The notes below the pieces were generated by a model. It ran no database searches, had not been told where the DNA came from, and saw only the letters and a program-made list of their open reading frames with translations. Below, piece by piece: positions 24,144 through 32,592 of a stretch of 37,856 nt of DNA (the first letter of the stretch is position 1; the number at the start of each line of letters is the position of its first letter). This stretch comes from Flavobacteriaceae bacterium. GTDB lineage: Bacteria; Bacteroidota; Bacteroidia; Flavobacteriales; Flavobacteriaceae. The stretch is from contig CANBOV010000022.1 of NCBI GenBank assembly GCA_947371275.1, positions 1-37,856 on the forward strand. The letters are read 5' to 3'. The translations under genes and the position numbers were made by a program.

Positions 24144-26120
24144 TTAAAACAAGGCGTCATCAACTATATTAGGGATGGTTACTTTCAATAAAGGTTGCGT
24201 CTCCATTGCTCTTTTTATGGCAAAAATAGCACCTTCATTTCGAGCCCAACTTCTTCTTGAGATTCCGTTATTAACGTCCCAGAAAAGCATTGATTCTAAG
24301 CGTCTTGAGGCCTCTTTTGAACCGTCAAGAACCATGCCGAAACCGCCATTAATTACTTCGCCCCAACCCACACCACCACCATTGTGGATTGAAACCCAAG
24401 TAGCGCCCCTAAAACTGTCACCTATAACGTTGTGAATGGCCATGTCGGCAGTAAAGCGAGAGCCGTCATAGATATTGGATGTTTCTCTATAAGGGGAATC
24501 GGTGCCTGACACATCGTGATGGTCTCTACCTAATATGACATAATCAATCTCGCCGCGTGCTATGGCTTGATTAAAAGCTTCCGCAATTTTGATACGCCCT
24601 TCAGCATCGGCATAAAGAATGCGTGCTTGCGAACCTACCACTAATTTATTTTCTTGAGCGCCTTTAATCCATTGGATGTTATCAGCCAATTGTTGTTGAA
24701 TTTCCTGAGGAGAATTTTTCTTCATTTCCTCTAAGACTTGGCAAGCAATGGCATCAGTTTTGGCTAAATCATCAGGATTTCCTGAGGCACAAACCCAGCG
24801 GAAGGGTCCGAATCCATAGTCAAAGCACATGGGGCCCATAATGTCTTGAACGTAACTTGGGTATTTAAAATCGATGTGGTTGTCTGCCATTACATCGGCT
24901 CCTGCCCTAGAGGCTTCTAAAAGGAATGCGTTTCCGTAATCAAAGAAATAGGTACCTTTTGCTGTGTGTTTATTTATGGCAGTAGCATGACGGCGCAACG
25001 TTTTTTGAACTTCCTCTTTAAATTTGGAAGGGTTATTGGCCATTAAGTCGTTGGATTCTTCAAAGGTATATCCGATAGGGTAATAGCCTCCTGCCCATGG
25101 ATTATGAAGTGATGTTTGATCAGAACCTAAATCGATGTGCAATCCTTCTTGATCGAAACGCTCCCAAATGTCGACTACATTTCCCAAGTAAGCAATTGAT
25201 ATTACTTCTTTGTTTTCTAGGGCTTTCTTTACTCTTGGTACTAATTGGTCGATATGATCAATCACTTCGTTTATCCAACCTTGCGAATGACGAATATGGG
25301 TGATTTTTGGATTTACTTCGGCACATACAGTAACACAACCTGCGATATTTCCTGCTTTAGGTTGGGCTCCACTCATGCCGCCAAGACCTGAAGTGACGAA
25401 TAAGCCCCCTGTGGGTGATTTTTTAATTTTTCTAAATCCGTTTAAAACGGTGATGGTTGTGCCGTGCACTATTCCTTGAGGTCCGATGTACATATAGCTG
25501 CCTGCGGTCATTTGACCGTATTGTGATACTCCTAGGGCATTCATTTTTTCCCAATCATCTGGTTTCGAATAGTTAGGGATGACCATACCATTGGTAACTA
25601 CCACTCTTGGAGCTTCTTTGTGAGAAGGGAATAATCCCATGGGATGTCCCGAGTACATGACAAGCGTTTGCTCTTCGGTCATTTCCGATAAATACTTCAT
25701 GGTTAAGCGGTATTGTGCCCAGTTTTGGAATACGGCTCCATTGCCCCCATAGGTAATCAATTCGTGTGGGTGTTGCGCTACGGCATAATCCAAATTGTTT
25801 TGAATCATCAACATGATGGCTTTTGCTTGTTCGCATTTTCCAGGATATTCTGAAATAGGGCGGGCATAAATGCGGTAGTCTGGGCGAAGGCGGTACATGT
25901 AAATGCGGCCATAGGTTTCTAATTCGGCTTTGAATTCAGGAAGCAATTCGGCGTGTTGATTAGGCTCAAAATAGCGTAAGGCATTTAGTAAGGCTAACTT
26001 TTTCTCTTCTTCAGTTAGTATCTCTTTACGCTTTGGTGCGTGGTTTATTTCAGTTTCATAAGGTTTGGGTTGCGGCAACACCGCAGGAATTCCTTCTGTT
26101 ATTTGTTCTTGAAATGTCAT
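24144..26120 (-). CDS. hutU: Urocanate hydratase
   Basis: This 658-residue enzyme converts urocanate to imidazolonepropionate, the second step of histidine breakdown, using bound NAD+. Recognisable blocks are ITYGGNGAVFQNW, MYSGHPMGLFPS, AGSYMYIGPQGIVHG, GLGGMSGAQPKA, FDYGNAFLLEASRAGAD, the FGPFRWVCASG block and ARNEGAIFAIKRAM. It is longer than the about 560-residue proteobacterial HutU, as in the larger forms of Bacteroidetes and eukaryotes. hutH, hutI and hutG are not in the window. No -7 box is obvious directly upstream, so transcription may come from the DUF5522 promoter 55 bp further on. Confidence 0.94.
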   Translation of the reverse strand: MTFQEQITEGIPAVLPQPKPYETEINHAPKRKEILTEEEKKLALLNALRYFEPNQHAELLPEFKAELETYGRIYMYRLRPDYRIYARPISEYPGKCEQAKAIMLMIQNNLDYAVAQHPHELITYGGNGAVFQNWAQYRLTMKYLSEMTEEQTLVMYSGHPMGLFPSHKEAPRVVVTNGMVIPNYSKPDDWEKMNALGVSQYGQMTAGSYMYIGPQGIVHGTTITVLNGFRKIKKSPTGGLFVTSGLGGMSGAQPKAGNIAGCVTVCAEVNPKITHIRHSQGWINEVIDHIDQLVPRVKKALENKEVISIAYLGNVVDIWERFDQEGLHIDLGSDQTSLHNPWAGGYYPIGYTFEESNDLMANNPSKFKEEVQKTLRRHATAINKHTAKGTYFFDYGNAFLLEASRAGADVMADNHIDFKYPSYVQDIMGPMCFDYGFGPFRWVCASGNPDDLAKTDAIACQVLEEMKKNSPQEIQQQLADNIQWIKGAQENKLVVGSQARILYADAEGRIKIAEAFNQAIARGEIDYVILGRDHHDVSGTDSPYRETSNIYDGSRFTADMAIHNVIGDSFRGATWVSIHNGGGVGWGEVINGGFGMVLDGSKEASRRLESMLFWDVNNGISRRSWARNEGAIFAIKRAMETQPLLKVTIPNIVDDALF

Positions 26121-26175
26121 TTTTGTGTATGTGAGTTAAATCGTTAATTCATTTAGAGATAGGGATATAATGCTC

Positions 26176-26451
<276 letters not shown>

Positions 26452-26559
26452 TTAAAGGAGGAAGTTTGTACTGTTTTGCTGTACTATATAGCAAAGCGCT
26501 GCTCCACTTATTTATTTTTTTAACAAACTGACTATTAAGCTATTATTTTTTTTATTTTT

Positions 26560-28371
26560 ATGAAAAATTATACGACAATGAAAAGGCTGGTTCTAATTCT
26601 TATAGGTTTGCTATCGTGTAGTGCGCAAGCACAATTATATGTGAGTAATAATAGTTATGTATACAACAAAGGTACTGTAGTTTATGTTGGGGGTAATGTA
26701 GAATTGAATGGGGCAAATAGTACTTTATATTTGAGAAACGAAGGCCAGTTAGTGCAAGGAACTTCAGGGTCTTCGGCGAATAAAGGCATTGGAACGCTTT
26801 CCGTTTTTCAAGAGGGAACCGTTAATAATTTTTCTTATAATTACTGGTGTTCACCGGTGGGTAATGCATCCACTGCTTCAGGGAATGAAGACTTTGGAAT
26901 TACAATGCTTAACGTTCCGACTACTACTACTGCTAGTACCCCTGCCACTATGATTACAAGTGATTCTGATGGACAATCAAGTGCGGGTTCTTTGGGGATT
27001 TCTACCTATTGGATATGGAAGTTTTTATCTTCTTTAACCTATTCACAATGGTTTCAATCGGGTTCTTCAACCAATATTAGTGCTGGACAAGGTTTTACCA
27101 TGAAAGGAACGGCTGGGACGGATGCTACTAACGTTGCTGAGACAGCCTTGAATAATCCGGGAAGTGCGCAACGCTATGATTTTCGTGGGAAGCCTAACGA
27201 TGGTAACATCACCGTTAATGTTGGTGCTAATAATTATACTTTAACGGGAAATCCTTATCCCTCGGCTATGCATGTTAATGCTTTTTTATTGGATGTAGCG
27301 AATAGTGCTTGTACTGGAGTTGCTTATTATTGGGAACAAAATAAAACGGTTAATTCGCATGTGTTGTTAGCTTATCAAGGGGGTTATGGTACCTATTCGC
27401 CTGTTTCTTTAGGTTCTAATGGGATTTATGTACCGGCTACTTTTAATACCTACAATATAGACGGGACCTTGAATGCAACAGGGGTTTCTTCTGGGCTGAC
27501 TATTGAAAGAAAGTATGCTCCGATAGGGCAAGGATTTATGGTGAAAGGAAGTTCGAGTGGTTCGATAACATTAAAAAACTCGTATCGATTATTTAATAAA
27601 GAAGGTAACTATTCGCAATTTGAAAAAACTTCCTATGGTTCCTCGTCCACTGCAGCGGTCACCGATGTTGGAGGTACCGTTGAAACAATACCACAGATTC
27701 GCTTAAATACCATAATGAATAATCAATTTACTAGCCAGTTGGCCTTAGCTTTTGTAATGGAGTCTACTGATCAAGTGGATAGAGGGATTGATGCTAAAAG
27801 TCCGGTTGAAGAAAGTGTTCCCAACGATGTTTATTTTGTATTGGATAACGATCGTTATGTTATTCAAGGTTTACCCTTCAACATTGATAAGAGAATCCCA
27901 ATTGGGGTTAAGTCAGCTGAAGGAGGTACCTTTACCTTTGATGCTTCTATGGTTTTGAATTTTGACGAGAGTCAGCCGATTTATATTTATGATGCGCAAG
28001 ATGGAATCTATCATGATGTTAAAAATGACACTTATGAAGTTACGGTACCTGCTGGCGTGACTACCACACGTTTTGAATTGACATTTAAAAACACAACATT
28101 ATCAAGTGCGACTATTACTGCAGCAAACTTTAGGATCTTCCAGAATAATCAGGACCATTTATTGACTATTTCAAACCCTAAACTAGTGGAAATAGCATCC
28201 GTAAAATTATTTGATTTAACTGGGAAATTGCTTTTTGACTACAACAATCTTGAAGTTTTAGAGCACTATTCTTTTTCTACTAATGGATTGAGTGACGCCG
28301 CCTATTTGGTGCAGGTAATTACTAAAGATAACCATAAGGTTACTCAGAAAGTAATTATCACTTCTAAATAA
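26560..28371 (+). CDS. Secreted surface protein, probable T9SS cargo with divergent type A tail
   Basis: This 603-residue protein has a Sec signal (LVLILIGLLSCSAQAQ). The start is at 26560 or, equally well, at the in-frame ATG at 26578, which gives a more usual signal peptide. The mature region is Asn/Ser/Thr/Gly-rich with aromatic beta-strand repeats (NYWCSPVGNAS, TGNPYPSAMHVNAF, IGQGFMVKGSS), a layout common in large flavobacterial secreted proteins of unknown function. The C-terminus (ASVKLFDLTGKLLFDYNN to KVIITSK) matches the shape of a type A sorting domain, but the usual YPNP is replaced by ISNP. The 207-bp upstream region is AT-rich with a weak inverted repeat (26475-26495). Confidence 0.8.
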   Translation: MKNYTTMKRLVLILIGLLSCSAQAQLYVSNNSYVYNKGTVVYVGGNVELNGANSTLYLRNEGQLVQGTSGSSANKGIGTLSVFQEGTVNNFSYNYWCSPVGNASTASGNEDFGITMLNVPTTTTASTPATMITSDSDGQSSAGSLGISTYWIWKFLSSLTYSQWFQSGSSTNISAGQGFTMKGTAGTDATNVAETALNNPGSAQRYDFRGKPNDGNITVNVGANNYTLTGNPYPSAMHVNAFLLDVANSACTGVAYYWEQNKTVNSHVLLAYQGGYGTYSPVSLGSNGIYVPATFNTYNIDGTLNATGVSSGLTIERKYAPIGQGFMVKGSSSGSITLKNSYRLFNKEGNYSQFEKTSYGSSSTAAVTDVGGTVETIPQIRLNTIMNNQFTSQLALAFVMESTDQVDRGIDAKSPVEESVPNDVYFVLDNDRYVIQGLPFNIDKRIPIGVKSAEGGTFTFDASMVLNFDESQPIYIYDAQDGIYHDVKNDTYEVTVPAGVTTTRFELTFKNTTLSSATITAANFRIFQNNQDHLLTISNPKLVEIASVKLFDLTGKLLFDYNNLEVLEHYSFSTNGLSDAAYLVQVITKDNHKVTQKVIITSK

Positions 28372-28426
28372 GACTTTTCATAGCTTGATTTCACCCCCTT
28401 TATTATTCCGAGACCTCTTGATTTTG

Positions 28427-28434
28427 TACCTTTG
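28427..28434 (+). promoter_or_regulatory. -7 box TACCTTTG upstream of the PLP-enzyme gene
   Basis: It matches TAnnTTTG and ends 14 bases before the TTG start at 28449. No convincing -33 TTG is present. Confidence 0.5.
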
Positions 28435-28448
28435 CAAAAACCTTTTTT

Positions 28449-29351
28449 TTGGAGAGTTATAATCAAAAAATTGTACTAGAACATTCTGACATCACCTTGT
28501 TTATTAAGCGTGAAGACTTATTGCATCCCTATGTCTCGGGTAATAAATTCAGAAAGCTAAAGTATAATTTGCTTCAGGCCAAAAAGGAAGAAAAGGAGAC
28601 ATTGCTTACTTTTGGTGGGGCCTATTCAAATCATATATTGGCTGTGGCTGCAGCGGGTTGTGAAAACGGTTTTAAGACAATTGGGGTAATTAGAGGAGAA
28701 GAACTGGCTGCCAAAATAGCAAGCAATCCTACTTTGCGTAAAGCCCAAGAATTTGGAATGGTATTTGAGTTTGTATCAAGAGAAGCGTACAGAGAGAAAA
28801 ATAGTAAGGCATTTATCGATGCATTGGTTTTGCAATATGGAGAATTTTATATGTTGCCTGAAGGAGGAACAAATGATTGTGCGGTGAAGGGATGTGAAGA
28901 AATTCTAACCGCAGAGGATGATGTATTTGATTATATCTGTTGTGCTGTAGGTACAGGGGGTACTTTATCAGGGATCATAAATTGTTCAAAAGACAGTCAA
29001 CAAGTTTTAGGTTTTCCGGCTTTGAAAGGTGAATTCTTAAGAGAAGATATTTGTAACTTTGTTACGAAATCTAACTGGACCTTACAAACGGATTATCATT
29101 TTGGAGGTTATGGGAAATGCACAACGGAATTGATTTCATTTATTAACGAATTTTATGTGCACTATAAGATTCCTTTAGATCCTGTGTATACGGGGAAAAT
29201 GGTTTATGGTGTTTTGGATTTAATAGCTAAAAAAGTATTTCCAGCCCATTCAAAAATACTGATGATTCATACTGGCGGACTTCAAGGAATTGCCGGGATG
29301 AATTTGAAATTAAGACAAAACAAACAAACAGAAATAATTGTACATGATTAA
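28449..29351 (+). CDS. PLP-dependent D-cysteine desulfhydrase/ACC deaminase-family enzyme
   Basis: This 300-residue fold-type-II PLP enzyme has the PLP Lys in SGNKFRKLKYN (K33), the substrate loop TFGGAYSNH, and the phosphate-binding AVGTGGTLSGI. Members deaminate 1-aminocyclopropane-1-carboxylate or desulfurate D-cysteine; in bacteria without ethylene metabolism the latter is more likely. The only reasonable start is TTG, immediately after a T-run; no in-frame ATG precedes it, and starting later would cut into the fold. The next gene overlaps its end by 8 bases. Confidence 0.85.
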   Translation: MESYNQKIVLEHSDITLFIKREDLLHPYVSGNKFRKLKYNLLQAKKEEKETLLTFGGAYSNHILAVAAAGCENGFKTIGVIRGEELAAKIASNPTLRKAQEFGMVFEFVSREAYREKNSKAFIDALVLQYGEFYMLPEGGTNDCAVKGCEEILTAEDDVFDYICCAVGTGGTLSGIINCSKDSQQVLGFPALKGEFLREDICNFVTKSNWTLQTDYHFGGYGKCTTELISFINEFYVHYKIPLDPVYTGKMVYGVLDLIAKKVFPAHSKILMIHTGGLQGIAGMNLKLRQNKQTEIIVHD

Positions 29352-30267
29352 GAAACTCATTTTATTGTTACTAATGATTTTAGTAGCTTCCTGTAGTACA
29401 AACCAATCGGTTGTTCGAACTACAAGACCGGACCCAAGAAAAGTGGGTCAGCCCCCTATAGTCCATCACGTTAAAAAGCCTGTTTATCGACCTGTAGGGC
29501 AAAGTAAGCCTCAAGTGATAGCAAAGACGACAAGCCCTACAGAAGCCCCAGTGGTCAATACTGATAATGATACGGGTGCCACCGTAATTTTGGAAGCTAC
29601 CACTAGAGTTAAAGTTACTACTCAAATGGTATTGGCTTATATTGAAAAATATAAAGTTGTTGCCAAAGATAATATGGTACGAACGGGCATACCTGCCAGT
29701 GTGACCTTGGGTCAGGCGATTTTAGAATCGGGTGCTGGTACTGGTCCTTTGAGCGTGCAGGCGAATAACCATTTTGGCATTAAATGCCATAAGGAATGGA
29801 CTGGTCCTAGTATTACTTATACGGATGATGAAGAAAATGAATGTTTTAGAAAATATCAAGATCCTAGTGAGTCTTTTCGGGATCATTCATTCTTTTTAAC
29901 TAGTCGACCACGCTATGAGCCCCTTTTTCAATTGGATAAGGATGATTATAAGGAGTGGGCTAGAGGATTGAAAGCAGCGGGTTATGCGACAGACCCTAAG
30001 TACCCGGATAAATTAATTGGTTTAATAGAGAAGTATCAATTGAATAAATTTGATGCGGAGGTATTGGGTAAGGAGTTTATTCCTGTTGCCAGTATTGCCA
30101 AGAAGGAAATTGTATATGCCGATGATACGCAACGTTACACTGTGGTTAAAGGAGATACGTTGTATTCTATATCTAAGAAATTCAATATAACCATTGAGGA
30201 ATTAAAAAAGAAAAATAATATAGCGGATAGTGCTTTGTCGCTAGGGCAACGAATTATCGTTAAATAG
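29344..30267 (+). CDS. Glucosaminidase lipoprotein with C-terminal LysM domain
   Basis: This 307-residue protein starts at the ATG at 29344, overlapping the previous stop by 8 bases; the TTG at 29338 is rejected. Lipobox VASC places the lipidated Cys at 17. A low-complexity Pro/Lys/Thr linker (about 20-85) leads to a GH73-type N-acetylglucosaminidase domain (about 90-235) with catalytic Glu128 in [10 protein letters not shown] and NNHFGIKC. A LysM peptidoglycan-binding repeat (about 260-307, [17 protein letters not shown]) ends the protein. It would trim peptidoglycan from the inner face of the outer membrane or in the periplasm, as in FlgJ-like or septal hydrolases. Confidence 0.93.
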   Translation: MIKKLILLLLMILVASCSTNQSVVRTTRPDPRKVGQPPIVHHVKKPVYRPVGQSKPQVIAKTTSPTEAPVVNTDNDTGATVILEATTRVKVTTQMVLAYIEKYKVVAKDNMVRTGIPASVTLGQAILESGAGTGPLSVQANNHFGIKCHKEWTGPSITYTDDEENECFRKYQDPSESFRDHSFFLTSRPRYEPLFQLDKDDYKEWARGLKAAGYATDPKYPDKLIGLIEKYQLNKFDAEVLGKEFIPVASIAKKEIVYADDTQRYTVVKGDTLYSISKKFNITIEELKKKNNIADSALSLGQRIIVK

Positions 30268-30304
30268 GTTTCCAAAACATAATAATAGTAAAGTTACATT
30301 ACAT

Positions 30305-31591
30305 ATGATTTATCAAAGAAGTAGTCAGTTATTTGCAGCAGCTGAAAAAGTAATACCAGGAGGCGTAAATTCCCCTGTTCGTGCGTTTAAAGGAGTTGGA
30401 GGTACCCCTATATTTGCCAAAAGTGCGAAAGGTGCCTATGTTTATGACGAAGATGATAACCGTTATATTGATTATATAAATTCATGGGGACCGATGATCT
30501 TGGGTCATGCTTTTCCGCCTGTAGTTGATGCTGTTGTTGAGAGAGCGAAAAGCGGTACTTCATTTGGGATGCCTACAGAACTCGAAACGAAAATAGCTGA
30601 ATTGGCCATTTCGATGGTTCCCAATATTGACAAGATTCGGTTTGTTAATTCAGGTACAGAGGCTTGTATGAGTGCGATTCGCTTAGCGCGTGGTTATACT
30701 AAAAAGGATAAAATTATAAAGTTTGCTGGTTGTTATCATGGTCATTCTGACTCTTTTTTAATTCAGGCTGGTAGTGGCGCTAGTACCTTTGGTACTCCGA
30801 ACAGTCCGGGTGTGACTCAAGGAACGGCTAAAGATACTTTAATGGCTAATTACAATGATTTAGAAAATGTACGCTCTTTATTTGATTCTAATAAAGGTGA
30901 AATAGCGGCCGTAATTATTGAACCTGTGGCAGGAAACATGGGTTGTGTTCCTCCGAGTGAAGGATTTTTAAGTAGTTTGCGTGCGCTTTGTGATGCACAA
31001 AATGCCTTGTTAATTTTTGATGAAGTTATGACTGGTTTTCGATTGGCTAAAGGTGGGGCACAAGAATTGTATGGTGTCAAAGCTGACATTGTCTGTTTTG
31101 GTAAAGTTATAGGTGGTGGTTTGCCAGTAGGTGCTTTTGCGGGAAGTCATGAGATTATGAACTACTTAGCACCGCTTGGTCCTGTCTATCAAGCTGGGAC
31201 CTTATCTGGAAATCCGTTGGCTATGGCGGCCGGTATAGCCATGCTTCAATCGTTAAATGCAACTGCTGGTGTTTTTGAACGTCTTGAGGAGAAAACGGCC
31301 TATTTACATCGCGGTATAGCCAAAGTCTTGAAAGAAAACAATATTGCTTTTACGATTAATAGGGTAGGTTCGATGATATCGGTGCATTTTGATGCGTCAG
31401 CTGTCGTTGACTTTCAAACGGCTAAGAAGGGCGATAACGCTACTTTTAAGCAGTTTTTTCATGGTTTACTGGGGGAAGGTATATACATAGCGCCTTCTGC
31501 TTATGAAACTTGGTTTATTTCGGATGCGTTGAGTTATGAAGATTTAGACTTTACTATAAACGCGATTAATAAAGTTGCTAAAACCTTATAA
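30305..31591 (+). CDS. hemL: Glutamate-1-semialdehyde 2,1-aminomutase
   Basis: This 428-residue class III PLP aminomutase converts glutamate-1-semialdehyde to 5-aminolevulinate, the C5 route to heme. Motifs: [15 protein letters not shown] at the N-terminus, [30 protein letters not shown] and the PLP-lysine segment [14 protein letters not shown] (K267). Length and residues fit the family, and the start ATG follows a 37-bp spacer. It is the last gene of a + strand group and ends in a long palindromic terminator. Confidence 0.96.
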   Translation: MIYQRSSQLFAAAEKVIPGGVNSPVRAFKGVGGTPIFAKSAKGAYVYDEDDNRYIDYINSWGPMILGHAFPPVVDAVVERAKSGTSFGMPTELETKIAELAISMVPNIDKIRFVNSGTEACMSAIRLARGYTKKDKIIKFAGCYHGHSDSFLIQAGSGASTFGTPNSPGVTQGTAKDTLMANYNDLENVRSLFDSNKGEIAAVIIEPVAGNMGCVPPSEGFLSSLRALCDAQNALLIFDEVMTGFRLAKGGAQELYGVKADIVCFGKVIGGGLPVGAFAGSHEIMNYLAPLGPVYQAGTLSGNPLAMAAGIAMLQSLNATAGVFERLEEKTAYLHRGIAKVLKENNIAFTINRVGSMISVHFDASAVVDFQTAKKGDNATFKQFFHGLLGEGIYIAPSAYETWFISDALSYEDLDFTINAINKVAKTL

Positions 31592-31628
31592 AATAAAAAA
31601 GTCCCGCAATTGCGGGACTTTTTTATTT
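31591..31628. terminator. 38-bp perfectly palindromic bidirectional terminator
   Basis: The core GTCCCGCAA/TTGCGGGAC is flanked by A-run and T-run arms, making a perfect palindrome from the last base of the hemL stop codon. It serves convergent hemL and the small - strand gene. Confidence 0.92.
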
Positions 31629-31641
31629 ATTTAGAATATAA

Positions 31642-31971
31642 TTAGTTGATTAACTTAGTGTATAACGCTTTGTTTTTCTCTAATTTTTCCATTTGAACTC
31701 CGTCAAGAGTAGCTCTTATTTTAGCTTCAATAGTGCTAGATAATGCTTTCTTTCTTTCAGCAGATAAGTTTTTGTCTTCAAGCGTAGTGTACTTCAATTC
31801 AAAAAGTCTTAAGAAATTATCACTTGACGTTTGATCTAATTTTAAAAAAGTAGCTAATTCAATAGCATCTTTTTGAGCTAAATCATGAGAAGTGATGGCT
31901 TTTTTGTCTTGAGCATTTGCACTTATAGAAAATGCTATCAATAACGTTAATGCAGCAATTAATTTTTTCAT
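31642..31971 (-). CDS. Small exported helical protein of unknown function
   Basis: This 109-residue protein has a clear signal peptide (MKKLIAALTLLIAFSISANA). The mature part of about 88 residues is charged and helical (ATFLKLDQTSSDNFLRLFELKY; EDKNLSAERKKALSSTIEAKI). The pattern of periplasmic helical repeats with LD/LT turns recalls Spy/CpxP-like proteins, as does its neighbour, but no family is certain. It has its own consensus promoter. It is conserved-looking but I do not recognise a specific function. Confidence 0.8.
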   Translation of the reverse strand: MKKLIAALTLLIAFSISANAQDKKAITSHDLAQKDAIELATFLKLDQTSSDNFLRLFELKYTTLEDKNLSAERKKALSSTIEAKIRATLDGVQMEKLEKNKALYTKLIN

Positions 31972-32001
31972 TTTGATGTAGTTTTAGTGAAATAATATCC
32001 T

Positions 32002-32031
32002 CAAAACTAAGGTGTTTTTATTTCTTTTCAA
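32002..32031 (-). promoter_or_regulatory. Consensus promoter of the small exported protein
   Basis: On the - strand, TTG (32031-32029) is followed after 19 bases by TAGTTTTG (32009-32002), a full TTG-N19-TAnnTTTG match 30 bases before the ATG at 31971. Confidence 0.75.
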
Positions 32032-32048
32032 AATTTATTTTGAATTAA

Positions 32049-32501
32049 TTATTTCTTTATAGGTTCAAGGTCTCGTTCCATACCATTTTCTTCTCTTCTT
32101 TCCATCATTTTCTCTTTCATGTTTGCTTTACGTTCATCACGGATTTTTTCCCATTTAGCGTATTGTTCTGGCGTAAGGATTTTTTTCATTTCAGCATCAG
32201 CGGCGGCTCTTTCTTTTTCAATATAAGCTTTTGCTTCTTTTCTGATTTGTGCATTCATTTCTTTTTTCTCTTTCATCTCCGCTCTTTTGGCTTCTCTCTT
32301 TTCGTTTTCTTTAGTAACAAGCGCACGTACATCACTGATTTGTTTTTCGTTTAAATCTAAATCTTTAGTCATTCTTTTAACTTGAAGATCAACTCTCTGT
32401 TGAGGAGAAAGTTTTTCTCTTTCTGGTTTACTTCCTTCTTTTTCTTGTGCCCATGTTGTTAATCCAACTAACATTACAATGGCTAAAAACATTTTTTTCA
32501 T
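32049..32501 (-). CDS. Spy/CpxP-like (LTxxQ-type) periplasmic protein
   Basis: This 150-residue protein has a signal peptide (MKKMFLAIVMLVGLTTWAQ). The mature region is highly charged (Lys/Glu/Arg/Met) and helical, with two LTxxQ-like turns: KLSPQQRVDLQVKRM and KILTPEQYAKWEKIR. This is the hallmark of Spy/CpxP-family chaperones and stress sensors. The C-terminus is Met/Arg/Glu-rich. An envelope-stress or metal-related role is plausible, but the assignment is by motif only. The 3' neighbour is a second small exported helical protein 77 bp away with its own promoter. Confidence 0.8.
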   Translation of the reverse strand: MKKMFLAIVMLVGLTTWAQEKEGSKPEREKLSPQQRVDLQVKRMTKDLDLNEKQISDVRALVTKENEKREAKRAEMKEKKEMNAQIRKEAKAYIEKERAAADAEMKKILTPEQYAKWEKIRDERKANMKEKMMERREENGMERDLEPIKK

Positions 32502-32592
32502 TTTACTTTATTTTAAGATTGTATTGCAATTAGACAAAGTTGTTTGCAAAAGGTTTAATCGTTAACAAATATTTAACAATGCGGCATTGCGT

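Noticed and set aside
26475..26495. TTTGCT...AGCAAA inverted repeat upstream of the 26560 gene
   Set aside because: Only 6-bp arms in AT-rich DNA, with no linked promoter box; could be chance.
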